Origin: JAPWJZ01 sp041287865
Lineage (GTDB): Bacteria > Pseudomonadota > Alphaproteobacteria > Micavibrionales > UBA2020
Length of the DNA stretch: 64,000 nt
Reading direction: 5' to 3'
Assembly (NCBI GenBank): GCA_041287865.1
Contig: JBGGMV010000097.1
Span: 1 to 64,000 of the forward strand
Shown here: positions 1 to 9,087 of the stretch, in pieces
How positions within the stretch are numbered: position 1 is the first letter of the stretch
How the letters are laid out: every line of letters begins with the position of its first letter
Notes under the pieces: model-generated
What the model was told of the DNA's origin: nothing
The model's input: the letters and a program-made list of their open reading frames with translations, nothing else
The model's database searches: none
Program-made: the position numbers and the translations under genes

Positions 1-488
1 CCTTCGAAATTCTTCGTCTCGGCCAGATATTTCGCCGCGCCCAGGAGCATCGCCGCATGGCCGTCATGGCCGCAGCCATGCGCCTTGCCGGGTGTCTTGG
101 AGGCGTAATCGATGGCCGCGTTTTGCTCCGTCATCGGCAGCGCGTCGATATCGGCGCGCAGGCAGATGGCGCCAGCACCGGGCTTGCCCTTTAAAATGCC
201 GACCACGCCGGTCTTGCCGATATTGGTATGTGTTTCCAGCCCCCAGCTTTTCAGCAGCTCGTTGATTTTCGCGGCCGTGCGCGTTTCTTCGTAAGCGGTT
301 TCGGGATGCGCGTGGAAATCGCGGCGCCATTCGGTCATAGCCGCGACATCGGGTTTTTTCTGCACGGAATCGGTCACGGCAACTTGTTGTGCTGCCTGTT
401 GCACGGGCGTTTGTGATTGCGCCGGAGCCGCCGACAATATAAATGCCGCCGCCAGAAAACCTGCCAAATAACGCTTCGGTTTAGCCAT
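1..488 (-). CDS. M20-family amidohydrolase (partial, C-terminus off window)
   Basis: This is the N-terminal 162 codons of a metal-dependent M20 amidohydrolase of the hippurate hydrolase / N-acyl-amino-acid deacylase type; the rest lies beyond the left edge. The start at 488 gives an N-terminal signal-like stretch (MAKPKRYLAGFLAAAFILSA) ending near a Pro-Ala-Gln site, so export to the periplasm is likely. Seen in the sequence: the family's RRDFHAHPE block at about residues 55-63, the LRADIDALPM block, and the metal-binding HGCGHDGH motif near residue 140. Substrate cannot be deduced. It reads away from the next gene, with about 180 bp of divergent promoter region between them. Confidence 0.88.
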   Translation of the reverse strand, partial: MAKPKRYLAGFLAAAFILSAAPAQSQTPVQQAAQQVAVTDSVQKKPDVAAMTEWRRDFHAHPETAYEETRTAAKINELLKSWGLETHTNIGKTGVVGILKGKPGAGAICLRADIDALPMTEQNAAIDYASKTPGKAHGCGHDGHAAMLLGAAKYLAETKNFE

Positions 489-612
489 GTCGAGAATCCA
501 TGTGAATAATGGGTAATACATAATGATAATGTCACCCTATCGCAAGGTGCAAATAAGCCATTGGTAATATTACGGTTTTCATCAATTCCTACTAATTTTA
601 TATGAAAACAAT

Positions 613-640
613 TTGACAGCTGTTAAGAGCTTGTTATACT
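613..640 (+). promoter_or_regulatory. sigma70-type promoter for the 673 gene
   Basis: TTGACA at 613-618 and TATACT at 635-640 are separated by 16 bp, close to the housekeeping consensus. It lies 33 bp upstream of the start at 673. Recognised by eye only. Confidence 0.55.
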
Positions 641-672
641 CAAATTGAGAATAACAGCGAGTAAAGGATGGC

Positions 673-2310
673 ATGTATAGATCCTGGGACCAGAAACCGC
701 CTAAAACACTGAAACGCAAACTGAAGAAGATCTTCTTTGAAACGCCCGCAGAAATCCTGATGGGCGTTGCTATTTTGGGCTCCATTTTCGGCGGGCTGTC
801 ATACCGCCACAACGCGGCGAAATCAGGCGAGATTCCTCTCGCCTTCTCCGAAATCGAACAGATCGAAAAAGAACACCGCGCGAAGGACATGGAAGTCCCG
901 CCGCTGACAAAATTCTACGCCGGCAACAACGACGTGACGATGAAAGTGTTTGAATCGAACAACATCGCGCTGAAAACTGGTAAGAGCCACGAAATTTTCG
1001 CGCATGAACTGCAGACGCGCGTCGATGCGTTCCTGAAAAAGCACAAGCTGATCTCCGAATACGCCGCAGAAATGCCGCAGGACGCGCGCAGCGCGCTCCA
1101 ATCGGTCGACAAGATGTCGCAAGCCGCTGCCGAACTGCCCGCGGTGCAGGACGCCTTCAATAAGGCCTGGACCGCCGACCACGACGACGTTTACCACACG
1201 GAATTTTATACGACCACCAGCTGCGATTCCAAAAACAACTGCACGACGCAGACACATACCCGCCAGGTCTACGACTATACCTGGCATACCTTCACCTATA
1301 ATGCGAAATACGGCGAACAAGCGTCGCGCCTGCTGAACGAATACCTCGCCCGTCACCCCGACATGAAACTGGACGAAGTACTGAAACTCGCCCGCGAAAC
1401 CCATGCGGAAAACGAAACCGCGATGCGCGAAAGCATGAAGCGCCAGCTGGAAGGCCGCACGCCCACGCAGGACGAATACCTGAAATTCGCCAATACCTGG
1501 GCGCAGGGCTCGAACTACCTCAAGTACAAGGGCAAGGCTGAGCAGAACCACAACGTGCTCGAAAGCCTCAGCCCCCAGTGGAACGCGCACAAGAATACGT
1601 CGAAGAGCACGCGTTACCGCACCTATTCGCACTACGACAGTGGCCCGAAGGAATACCAGACCGCCGAGCAAACCGCCGTGCGCATCAAGGAACTGCGCGA
1701 AGCGGCGCATGGCATCATCGACGGCATGCACTTCTCGGGCCAGAAAGTTCCGCAGCTGAACAGCATGATCAAGGAATATGTCGACGTCGTGCTGCACGCC
1801 AAGCACGGCAACCCCGACAAGCTGCGCAGCGACATCATGAAAACCGCCCGCGCCATCTACGACCAGAACTACGAGAATGGCTTTGACGTGCATCCCTTCA
1901 AGTGGCTCGACGTTATCCTGCTGACCGTGCTGGGCATGGCCATCGGCGGCGGCATCGGCTACGGCGCGGACAGGCTGCTCGAGGGCAAGCGCCGCGAGTG
2001 GTACGAGCTGACCGAAGACGCTGACAATGGCGAAGCCTCGCCCCTGCCCTCGACACCGCGCGAGAACAGCTTCCCCGGCGGTACGATCGACCTCAACGAA
2101 GTCTTCCGCAAGACGCGGGAGCGGGAAAAACAGCCCGACCCCTATGTCATCGTTCCGCCCAAGGCCGAAACCGCGCCCGTGCCGGAGCCGCAGATGGAGG
2201 AGCCTGCCGTTATCCCCGCAAACGATCCGGAATCGCCCGTGGTGGTCCGCGACGACAAGCCCGTCGACAAGGTCTGGAAGCAGAAATACCGCAAGGTTAT
2301 GCCTCCCTGA
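673..2310 (+). CDS. uncharacterised two-helix membrane protein
   Basis: A 545-aa protein of no family I recognise. Two hydrophobic helices are visible: one near residues 27-45, after a basic N-terminus, and one near 413-435 that is rich in Gly (GMAIGGGIGYG). The roughly 370 residues between them are charged and mostly helical, with a Cys/Thr-rich patch (TTTSCDSKNNCTTQTHT) near residue 180 that could hold a disulfide if periplasmic. After helix two comes a Pro- and Glu-rich tail of about 100 residues, typical of a disordered cytoplasmic end. This topology suggests a large periplasmic domain tethered at both ends to the inner membrane. No operon partner; the next gene starts 109 bp downstream with its own promoter-like sequence. 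Confidence 0.8.
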   Translation: MYRSWDQKPPKTLKRKLKKIFFETPAEILMGVAILGSIFGGLSYRHNAAKSGEIPLAFSEIEQIEKEHRAKDMEVPPLTKFYAGNNDVTMKVFESNNIALKTGKSHEIFAHELQTRVDAFLKKHKLISEYAAEMPQDARSALQSVDKMSQAAAELPAVQDAFNKAWTADHDDVYHTEFYTTTSCDSKNNCTTQTHTRQVYDYTWHTFTYNAKYGEQASRLLNEYLARHPDMKLDEVLKLARETHAENETAMRESMKRQLEGRTPTQDEYLKFANTWAQGSNYLKYKGKAEQNHNVLESLSPQWNAHKNTSKSTRYRTYSHYDSGPKEYQTAEQTAVRIKELREAAHGIIDGMHFSGQKVPQLNSMIKEYVDVVLHAKHGNPDKLRSDIMKTARAIYDQNYENGFDVHPFKWLDVILLTVLGMAIGGGIGYGADRLLEGKRREWYELTEDADNGEASPLPSTPRENSFPGGTIDLNEVFRKTREREKQPDPYVIVPPKAETAPVPEPQMEEPAVIPANDPESPVVVRDDKPVDKVWKQKYRKVMPP

Positions 2311-2378
2311 TTTTACGGGGTTTTTAGCGGCACTCCGCCGGACTCTGGCAACTCAAATTTATGTGCAATTAACGCGGT

Positions 2379-2406
2379 TTGAGGGCAGAATATGCTTCCT
2401 TATATA
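2379..2406 (+). promoter_or_regulatory. candidate sigma70 promoter for the E1-acyltransferase-SIS cluster
   Basis: TTGAGG at 2379-2384 and TATATA at 2401-2406 with 16 bp spacing. The -10 is only 13 bp before the ATG at 2420, so the transcript would have a very short leader; an AAGGA at 2406-2410 may overlap the transcription start. Tentative. Confidence 0.35.
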
Positions 2407-2419
2407 AGGATGGCATCAC

Positions 2420-4648
2420 ATGCAGGACCGCCCTGAAATCGTACACCAGAATTTCCTGAAACGCGTTGCGGCGGGCGATTTGCCCGACCCCGGTTTCTCC
2501 GATCTGGACGCCGCCGGCATGACCGGAGCACAGCTGGCCGAAATGTTCGAAAGCCAGCTGCTCTCCCGCCACCTCGATTTCGTGTCGCGCAAATTGCAGG
2601 CGCGCGGCGAAGGGTTTTATACGATCGGATCATCCGGCCACGAAGGCAATGCGGCCATCGCCGCTGCCTTCCGTCTCGACGATATGGCCTTCCTGCATTA
2701 CCGCGACGGGGCATTTTTCATCCAGCGGTCGAAAAAACTGCCGGGGCAGACGGTGCTCTGGGATATGCTGCTGAGCTTCACGACATCTAACGAAGATCCT
2801 ATCTCGGGCGGCCGGCACAAGGTGCTGGGGTCTAAGGAACTGTTTATTCCGCCGCAGACCTCGACGATTTCTTCGCACCCGCCGAAAGCGCTGGGCGCGG
2901 CCTATAGCATCGGTCTCAACAAACGCCTGAAGAACGAAGGCGAACTGCCCGCCGACGGCGTGATCATCTGCAGCTTCGGCGATGCATCGGTCAACCATTC
3001 CACGGCGCAGGGCGCCTTCAATACCGCTGGCTGGACGGCATATCAGGATGTGCCGCTGCCCGTCGTGTTTGTCTGCGAAGACAATGGTATCGGCATCTCT
3101 ACCCAAACGCCGGGCGGCTGGGTGGAAGCATCGATGAAGCACCGCCCGGGGCTGCAATATTTCTCCTGCAACGGCCTTAACCTTCTCGACACCTACCGTT
3201 GCGCGCGCGAAGTCGAGCATTACGTGCGTAAGAACCGCAAGCCCGCCTTCCTGCATATGGGCTGCGTGCGGCTGTTCGGCCATGCGGGCGCGGATGCGCA
3301 GCATGCCTATATGCCCATGGCCGCGATCGAGGAAACGGAATCGCACGACCCGCTGCTCTATTCCGCCGCGCTTTTGGTAAATAACGGCGTGATGACGACC
3401 GAAGAAATTCTGAAGCTGTATAATGAAACCGGCGAACGCGTGGCGCGCGTGGCCGAAGAAGCCATCAAGCGCCCCAAGATGAAAACGGCGCAGGACGTCA
3501 TGGCCTCCATCATCCCGCCGAAAATCGAAGTGCCCGCCGCAACCACGACACAGACGGCGCGCGAAAAACTGTTCGGCGATGATATCGCCGCGATGAAGCA
3601 GCCACAGATTTTATCGCGTATGATCAGCTGGGCGCTGGCCGACGCCATGCTCGATTACCCCAATATCGTCTGCGCGGGCGAGGATATCGCGGCCAAGGGC
3701 GGTGTTTACGGCGTGACGCAAAAGCTGCACCAGCGTTTCGGTTCGCACCGCGTCATCAACACGCTGCTGGACGAGCAAAGCATCCTCGGCCTTGCGATTG
3801 GCATGGGGCATAACAATATCCTCTGCATCCCCGAAATACAGTTTCTGGCCTATCTGCATAACGCGGAAGACCAGCTGCGGGGCGAGGCCGCGACGCTGAG
3901 TTTCTTCTCAAGCGGCAAGTACACCAACCCGATGATTATCCGCATCGCGGGGCTTGGCTATCAAAAAGGCTTCGGCGGGCATTTCCACAACGACAATTCC
4001 ATCGCCGTACTGCGCGATATTCCGGGTGTTATTATCGCCTGCCCCAGCAATGGCGCGGACGCTGTCGAGATGCTGCGCGAATGTGTGCGCTTGGCGCGTG
4101 AAGAACAGCGCGTTATCGTATTTTTGGAACCGATCGCGCTCTATTCCATGCGCGACCTGCATGCACCCAAGGACGGTTTGTGGATGTCGGAATACAAATC
4201 GCCCGCCGAAGCAAAGCCGATTAAAATCGGCGATATCGGGCAGTATGGTGACGGGAAGGAGCTTTGCATCCTCACCTATGCCAACGGCTATTACCTGTCG
4301 CGTCAGGCGGCGAAAGAGCTGGAGGAGAAACACAGCATCAAACTGCGCGTGGTTGACCTCCGCTGGCTGGCTCCCTTGAGTGAAGAAAAAATCCTCGAGG
4401 CCGTCGCGCCTTGCAAAAATCTGCTGATCGTCGACGAATGTCGCACCACCGGCAGCCTGTCGGAAACCCTGATGAGTATGGTGACTGAAAAACTGCAGCC
4501 CCCGCCGAATACGCGACGCTTGGCGGCCGAAGACAGCTTTATCCCGCTGGGCCGTGTGGCGACGGTGACGATGCCCTCGAAAGATCAAATTATCGAGGCC
4601 GCCGTTGAACTGGTGAAGGCACAAAGCAAGGCGAGGAAGACAGCATGA
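2420..4648 (+). CDS. 2-oxoacid dehydrogenase E1, alpha and beta subunits fused
   Basis: A 742-aa thiamine-diphosphate enzyme with both E1 halves in one chain, as in some branched-chain 2-oxoacid / pyruvate dehydrogenases. The alpha half (about 1-370) shows the ThDP motif starting at GDASVNHSTAQGAFNTA and ending near CEDNGIGIST. The beta half (about 390-735) begins with AGEDIAAKGGVYGVT and contains the LLDEQSILGLAIGMG block and the C-terminal transketolase domain (VDLRWLAPL). Normally E1 hands an acyl group to a lipoyl E2, but no E2 or E3 gene is in the window. The stop overlaps the next start (ATGA), so it is translationally coupled to an acyltransferase. Substrate unknown; the context suggests it supplies or consumes an acyl group in a dedicated pathway. 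Confidence 0.88.
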   Translation: MQDRPEIVHQNFLKRVAAGDLPDPGFSDLDAAGMTGAQLAEMFESQLLSRHLDFVSRKLQARGEGFYTIGSSGHEGNAAIAAAFRLDDMAFLHYRDGAFFIQRSKKLPGQTVLWDMLLSFTTSNEDPISGGRHKVLGSKELFIPPQTSTISSHPPKALGAAYSIGLNKRLKNEGELPADGVIICSFGDASVNHSTAQGAFNTAGWTAYQDVPLPVVFVCEDNGIGISTQTPGGWVEASMKHRPGLQYFSCNGLNLLDTYRCAREVEHYVRKNRKPAFLHMGCVRLFGHAGADAQHAYMPMAAIEETESHDPLLYSAALLVNNGVMTTEEILKLYNETGERVARVAEEAIKRPKMKTAQDVMASIIPPKIEVPAATTTQTAREKLFGDDIAAMKQPQILSRMISWALADAMLDYPNIVCAGEDIAAKGGVYGVTQKLHQRFGSHRVINTLLDEQSILGLAIGMGHNNILCIPEIQFLAYLHNAEDQLRGEAATLSFFSSGKYTNPMIIRIAGLGYQKGFGGHFHNDNSIAVLRDIPGVIIACPSNGADAVEMLRECVRLAREEQRVIVFLEPIALYSMRDLHAPKDGLWMSEYKSPAEAKPIKIGDIGQYGDGKELCILTYANGYYLSRQAAKELEEKHSIKLRVVDLRWLAPLSEEKILEAVAPCKNLLIVDECRTTGSLSETLMSMVTEKLQPPPNTRRLAAEDSFIPLGRVATVTMPSKDQIIEAAVELVKAQSKARKTA

Positions 4649-5679
4649 AAAAGAAAGCACTCGTCATCGCCCCCGGCCGCGGCACCTATAACAAGGATGA
4701 ACTCGGCTACCTGAAACGCTTCCACAGTGATAAAAAGAATTTAATCGCCGCCATCGACGCCTATCGCGAAAAAGCTGGGCAGGAAACGGTGAGCGGGCTT
4801 GATAACCGTTCCGCGTTTTCGCTGTCGGAACATAGCCGTGGCGATAATGCCTCGCCGCTGATCTATGCCTGTGCCTATGCGGATTACCTGTCTATCAACC
4901 GCGAGGAATATGACGTGGTGGCGGTGACGGGAAATTCGATGGGCTGGTATATCGCGCTGGCTTGCGCGGGTGCTGCCCGCAACGACAATGCCGTGCATAT
5001 CATCAACACCATGGGCACGCTGATGCAGGAAAGCCTGATCGGCGGGCAGATGATTTATTCGCTGGTCGATGAAAACTGGAAACCCATTCCCGGTCGCCGT
5101 GAATATCTGCATGGCCTGATGGACGAGATTAACGCTAAGGATGATTGCGAGGTTTATACCTCGATTGAACTCGGCGGCATGCTGGTTTTTGGCGGCAATG
5201 CGCCCGCGCTGGCCGCGCTTGAAAAGGCGCTGAAGCCCGAAGGCCGCTTCCCGATGAAGCTCCAGAACCATGCGGCATTCCATACGCCGCTGCTGGCCGG
5301 TATTTCCGACCATGCGCGCGGTATCCTGCACGACGATTTATTCAAAAAACCCGAAGTGCCGCTGGTCGACGGGCGCGGTGCGATCTGGACGCCGCATGGC
5401 GCGGATATCCATTCGGTCTGGGATTACACGCTGGGCCATCAGGTGCGCCGTTATTACGATTTCACCCGCGCGGTGCAGGTGGGTGTGAAAGAATTCGCGC
5501 CGGATAGAGTCATCATCCTTGGCCCCGGCGCCACACTGGGCGGCGCGGTGGCGCAGAGCCTGATCGGCATCAACTGGCAGGGCTGGGCGTCGAAGGAAGA
5601 TTTCGCAACGCGCCAGAAAACAGACCCCTATATCCTCGCCATGGGCATGGAAGACCAGCGCAAGCTGGTCACCGGCTAA
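4645..5679 (+). CDS. FabD-like acyl (malonyl) transferase
   Basis: A 344-aa protein with the alpha/beta-hydrolase acyltransferase fold of malonyl-CoA:ACP transacylase and polyketide AT domains. The nucleophile elbow is GNSMG (Ser about residue 98, GHSxG in most relatives) and the catalytic His is probably in NHAAFHTPL near residue 212. The C-terminal LGPGATLGG block also fits. The canonical active-site Arg region is not obvious. The start overlaps the E1 stop by 4 bp, and the stop overlaps the next start (TAATG), so the three genes form a coupled operon. Because it sits with E1 and sugar-phosphate genes rather than with fab genes, it is probably a pathway-specific acyltransferase and not the housekeeping FabD. 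Confidence 0.8.
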   Translation: MKKKALVIAPGRGTYNKDELGYLKRFHSDKKNLIAAIDAYREKAGQETVSGLDNRSAFSLSEHSRGDNASPLIYACAYADYLSINREEYDVVAVTGNSMGWYIALACAGAARNDNAVHIINTMGTLMQESLIGGQMIYSLVDENWKPIPGRREYLHGLMDEINAKDDCEVYTSIELGGMLVFGGNAPALAALEKALKPEGRFPMKLQNHAAFHTPLLAGISDHARGILHDDLFKKPEVPLVDGRGAIWTPHGADIHSVWDYTLGHQVRRYYDFTRAVQVGVKEFAPDRVIILGPGATLGGAVAQSLIGINWQGWASKEDFATRQKTDPYILAMGMEDQRKLVTG

Positions 5680-7229
5680 TGCCGACGGAAGCCGCCCGCA
5701 AAGCAAGACAGTTTTTAGAGGTCGCGGCCAAATTCCGCCTTGGCGGCCTGCCGACGGAACAACGTCACCCTGCAACGATGGATCTTGCCAACCTGTCGCG
5801 CAATGATTTGCCTGCGGCTTATAAAATTCTAAAAGACATCGACGTCGGTGTAGTCGAGGCCGTCGCCGCTAAAGCGCCCGAACTGGCAAGGCTGGAAGAC
5901 GCCATCCGCGAGACCTTCAAGGCGGGCAACCGCGTGTTTTTCTACGGCTGCGGCGCTACGGGCCGACTGTCGATGTCGATCGAATACCTCTGGCGCTTTA
6001 TGCACAAGGGCCGCGCCGAAGCCGACCGCGTCACGGGCTTTATGAGCGGCGGCGATCTTGCGCTGGTGCATTCGATCGAGAATTTCGAAGATCATCCGGA
6101 GTTTGGCGCAAGACAGGTGCGCGAAATCGGCTTCGGACCGCACGACCTGCTGGTCAGCTGCACCGAAGGCGGCGAAACGCCGTCTGTTATCGGCGCGACG
6201 GAGGAAGCGGCGCGCATTTCATCGCGCAAGCCGTGGTTTTTATACTGCAATCCCGATGATGTTCTGTGCAAGCAGGTGGAACGTTCGCGCAAGGTGATTG
6301 AAGACGCAGGCATTGAGAAAATCTGCCTTTACACCGGCCCCATGGCGCTGTCGGGTTCCACGCGCCTGCAGGCCTCCACCGTGCTGATGATGGGCGCGGG
6401 CGGTGCGTTGTTGCGGGCGGCCGACACAGGTATCGCAAAGCCGGATTGGCGTGATTTTACTGCATTTATGAAGACAGCGGATTTCAGCTTCCTCGTTCCC
6501 TATACGGCGGAGGAATCGCGCCATTACACCGACGGCGATTACCTGCTGTATGAAACCGATATCTACGGCGTCACCATCCTGACCGATACGACAGAACGCT
6601 CGCCCACTTTCTCGCTGCGCGCGTTTGAAAACCAGAACGACCAGGCGCGCAAGCCGTCATTGGCCTACCTGCGCTTTCCTTCCGCAAAAACATCGCTGGA
6701 GGCGTGGAAAGAAGTGCTGCTGCGCGACCCCATCACGATTGAATGGGACGAACTGAAAGCGATTGCGGGGCGCGATCGGCTGCTGGGCTTCGATTTTTCC
6801 AGCCACGCGCTACTGCAGCGCGAAACGCTGGTCGCGCCGCAGCATGTGCATCGTTTCAGCATCACGCGCCACGGCGACGATATCGTCTTTGACCTCGCAG
6901 GCCTGCGGCATACTGTGAATGTGAAGGGCCTGCACCCGCTATTCGAGCATCTTTACCTGAAAATGGCGCTAAACATGCATTCCACCCTCATCATGGGGCG
7001 GCAGGGGCGGTTCGAGAGTAACGTGATGACCTGGGTCAAGCCCAGCAATAACAAGCTTATCGACCGCTCTATCCGTTACGTCGAATACCTGCTGCAGCAC
7101 GAAAATATCACCGGATATAGTTACGAAGATATCTGCCACCAGCTGTTCGAGGAAATAGAGCGCATGTCGCCCGCGCAATCGGTGGTGATGATGACGGTGG
7201 ATAGCCTAAAAAAGAAAAAATCAGTGTAA
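5679..7229 (+). CDS. MurQ-like SIS-domain protein
   Basis: A 516-aa protein whose N-terminal 300 residues match the N-acetylmuramate-6-phosphate etherase / glucokinase-regulator branch of SIS (sugar isomerase) proteins: a GCGATGRLS phosphosugar loop near residue 91, the GGDLALVHSIENFEDHPEFG block near 125, and EGGETPSVIGA near 165, where MurQ has an SGRTPYV-type loop. It is much longer than MurQ (about 300 aa); the extra C-terminal region of about 200 residues is not recognised and is perhaps a second, diverged SIS unit as in the animal regulator. A phospho-amino-sugar ligand is likely; etherase activity is not proven. It is coupled to the acyltransferase upstream and converges, with a 9-bp overlap, on the deacetylase downstream. 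Confidence 0.78.
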   Translation: MPTEAARKARQFLEVAAKFRLGGLPTEQRHPATMDLANLSRNDLPAAYKILKDIDVGVVEAVAAKAPELARLEDAIRETFKAGNRVFFYGCGATGRLSMSIEYLWRFMHKGRAEADRVTGFMSGGDLALVHSIENFEDHPEFGARQVREIGFGPHDLLVSCTEGGETPSVIGATEEAARISSRKPWFLYCNPDDVLCKQVERSRKVIEDAGIEKICLYTGPMALSGSTRLQASTVLMMGAGGALLRAADTGIAKPDWRDFTAFMKTADFSFLVPYTAEESRHYTDGDYLLYETDIYGVTILTDTTERSPTFSLRAFENQNDQARKPSLAYLRFPSAKTSLEAWKEVLLRDPITIEWDELKAIAGRDRLLGFDFSSHALLQRETLVAPQHVHRFSITRHGDDIVFDLAGLRHTVNVKGLHPLFEHLYLKMALNMHSTLIMGRQGRFESNVMTWVKPSNNKLIDRSIRYVEYLLQHENITGYSYEDICHQLFEEIERMSPAQSVVMMTVDSLKKKKSV

Positions 7230-8063
7230 CGACCAGTAGCGTTCTTCGTACACGTCGCGCCCCGACATCGCACGTTCGTAGCGATAACTATCTTTAATAA
7301 AGGTTTCGTAGTCGGGGTAGATGTGCAGCATCTGGCTCTCGTATAGCTCCAGCGCGGCGAAAAGGGTTTTCAACTCCTGCTCGTTCGCCAGCACAGTTTC
7401 GCTATTGGCTTTCAATGTCTTCGCGGAAGTATCCTCCAGCATTTTAAAATACAGCGGCAGGCAGTGTTCCTGATAATGGCCCTTGGGCACGAAGAATTTC
7501 AGGTAATGGTAATCGTTCAGGCTGGCCAGCATCTGCTCCCGCGTAACGGGCGGCAGGGTGACGTCGGCGTCGATCTGGTTCATGCGCCCATGGAGCACGC
7601 CGGGCCACAATATATACGGGCGGTCTTCGTAGAAGAGCACGGCGGCGCTGTTGAGAATCCTGCCCGCCGCATGCGCCACGCGATGGTCAATATGCGTGCC
7701 CGCGGCCAGCGGGAAAAAGACGAGGTCGATGCGCTGCCGCTGCAAAAATCCGTCGATGCGCGAGGCGACCTTGTCGATAAAAGGCCGGTCGGCAGGTTCC
7801 AGCGGGGCGAAGAATAGGTTTTCGGTCGGCTTGTATTTCGGGTCGCGGTCGGGCGCGTCAAGCTCGTTCAAAAAAACCGGCTCCGCCCCCAGCAGGGCGG
7901 CGGCGGCCTTGTCTTCCTGCTGGCGGTTGGCGGCGTTGGTGCCTTCGGAGAAGATGTTGAGGATAAAAACCTTGTCCCCCGCGGCCACGCGCCGCTGGAT
8001 CATGACGCCGCAGGAGAGCAGCGCATCGTCAAGATGGGGGGATACAATGCAAATTCGCGTCAT
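7221..8063 (-). CDS. PIG-L (LmbE-like) N-deacetylase
   Basis: A 280-aa zinc-dependent deacetylase of the PIG-L/LmbE family, which removes acetyl or related groups from N-acetylglucosaminyl compounds. The N-terminal SPHLDDALLSCG (a variant of PHPDDE, residues 8-19) and GTHIDHRVAH (HxDH, about residue 124) supply the zinc ligands and the catalytic Asp. No signal peptide, so it is cytosolic. It reads opposite to its neighbours on both sides; the 3' end overlaps the MurQ-like gene and the 5' end faces the double-SIS gene. Together with two SIS proteins this points to hexosamine-phosphate or sugar-nucleotide chemistry. Confidence 0.85.
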   Translation of the reverse strand: MTRICIVSPHLDDALLSCGVMIQRRVAAGDKVFILNIFSEGTNAANRQQEDKAAAALLGAEPVFLNELDAPDRDPKYKPTENLFFAPLEPADRPFIDKVASRIDGFLQRQRIDLVFFPLAAGTHIDHRVAHAAGRILNSAAVLFYEDRPYILWPGVLHGRMNQIDADVTLPPVTREQMLASLNDYHYLKFFVPKGHYQEHCLPLYFKMLEDTSAKTLKANSETVLANEQELKTLFAALELYESQMLHIYPDYETFIKDSYRYERAMSGRDVYEERYWSLH

Positions 8064-8118
8064 TCAGAACCTCCACAATATTATATACGAAACAGGGGCG
8101 CATATGTAGTATGTCTTT

Positions 8119-9087
8119 ATGCAAGCAAACGCCCCCCATGTGCTGGTCGCCGAAATGCTGGAAACCCCCGGCATCCTGCGCAATTTCGACGAAACGGCAA
8201 CGGCAGGCTGGGCCAAGGCTATTACCGGAAAATTGATGGTGACGGGCGAAGGGTCGAGCCGCATCTTCCCCGCCAAGAACCTGATCGCCGAGGCTTTGCG
8301 CCGCGGCCATCCCTGGCATATCTGCACCGAAGGCGCGCGGCAGGCCGCCGAATATGTGCTGAAGAATTTTACAGTCATCGGCACCAGCAACAGCGGGAAG
8401 ACAAAAGAACTGGTCGAGCTGTTCCAGATGCTGCCCTCGCCCCGCCGCTCCGTCATTGCGACGAAGGGCAGCAAGATGGCCGCGCTGTCGGACGACTGCC
8501 ACATTTTAAAATGCGGCGTCGAAAAAGCCGTTCCCGCCACCAAGAGCGTGGTGGAGCAGGCGCTGGTGTTTCAATCCCTGCTGCAGGGCCCCGAGTGGAA
8601 GAAAAAAACGCAGGCCGCCGATTACTGCGCCGAAGTGCTGGCGCAGGATATTCCGGCCGAGATGGCCGAAGCCATGGCAAAGGCCCCCACGATTTATTTC
8701 GCAGGCCGTAACAATGGCGTTGCGGAAGAGCTGACGCTGAAGGCCAACGAAATTGCGCGCAAACGCGCCGTATATCTTGAAGGCACCTATGCCCTGCACG
8801 GCGTCGAGGAAGTGATGCAGGAGGGCGATGTGCTGGTGGTGATCGAACCCTTCAGCGAGGATATGCAGAGTTATCAAGAAAAACTGCAACAAGGCGCAGG
8901 CGTAAAAATCATTGCCATTGCGGCAGATGAAACGCCCTTCCCCACCATCACCATCCCGGAACTGGGCGGCTTTAACGGCTACCTGCAGTTAATGGCCGGA
9001 TGGAATTTACTGGCCGCAACAGGCATCGCCGCAGGCGTCAATATCGACCAGCCCGCCCGCGCGCGCAAAGTCGGCAACAGTATTTAA
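8119..9087 (+). CDS. double-SIS sugar-phosphate isomerase/deaminase
   Basis: A 322-aa protein with two SIS domains laid out as in the isomerase half of GlmS and in NagB-II / AgaS amino-sugar deaminases. The first SIS domain shows the sugar-phosphate loop TGEGSSRIFPAKN (about 43-55) and the TSNSGKTKE loop (about 94-102); the second shows FAGRNNG near residue 195 and EGTYALHGVEE near 218. The C-terminal GVNIDQPARARKVGNS resembles the tail of that family. The likely reaction is interconversion or deamination of an amino-sugar phosphate, possibly glucosamine-6-phosphate. It is divergent from the PIG-L gene with a 55-bp gap, and its stop overlaps the convergent barrel gene. Confidence 0.8.
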   Translation: MQANAPHVLVAEMLETPGILRNFDETATAGWAKAITGKLMVTGEGSSRIFPAKNLIAEALRRGHPWHICTEGARQAAEYVLKNFTVIGTSNSGKTKELVELFQMLPSPRRSVIATKGSKMAALSDDCHILKCGVEKAVPATKSVVEQALVFQSLLQGPEWKKKTQAADYCAEVLAQDIPAEMAEAMAKAPTIYFAGRNNGVAEELTLKANEIARKRAVYLEGTYALHGVEEVMQEGDVLVVIEPFSEDMQSYQEKLQQGAGVKIIAIAADETPFPTITIPELGGFNGYLQLMAGWNLLAATGIAAGVNIDQPARARKVGNSI

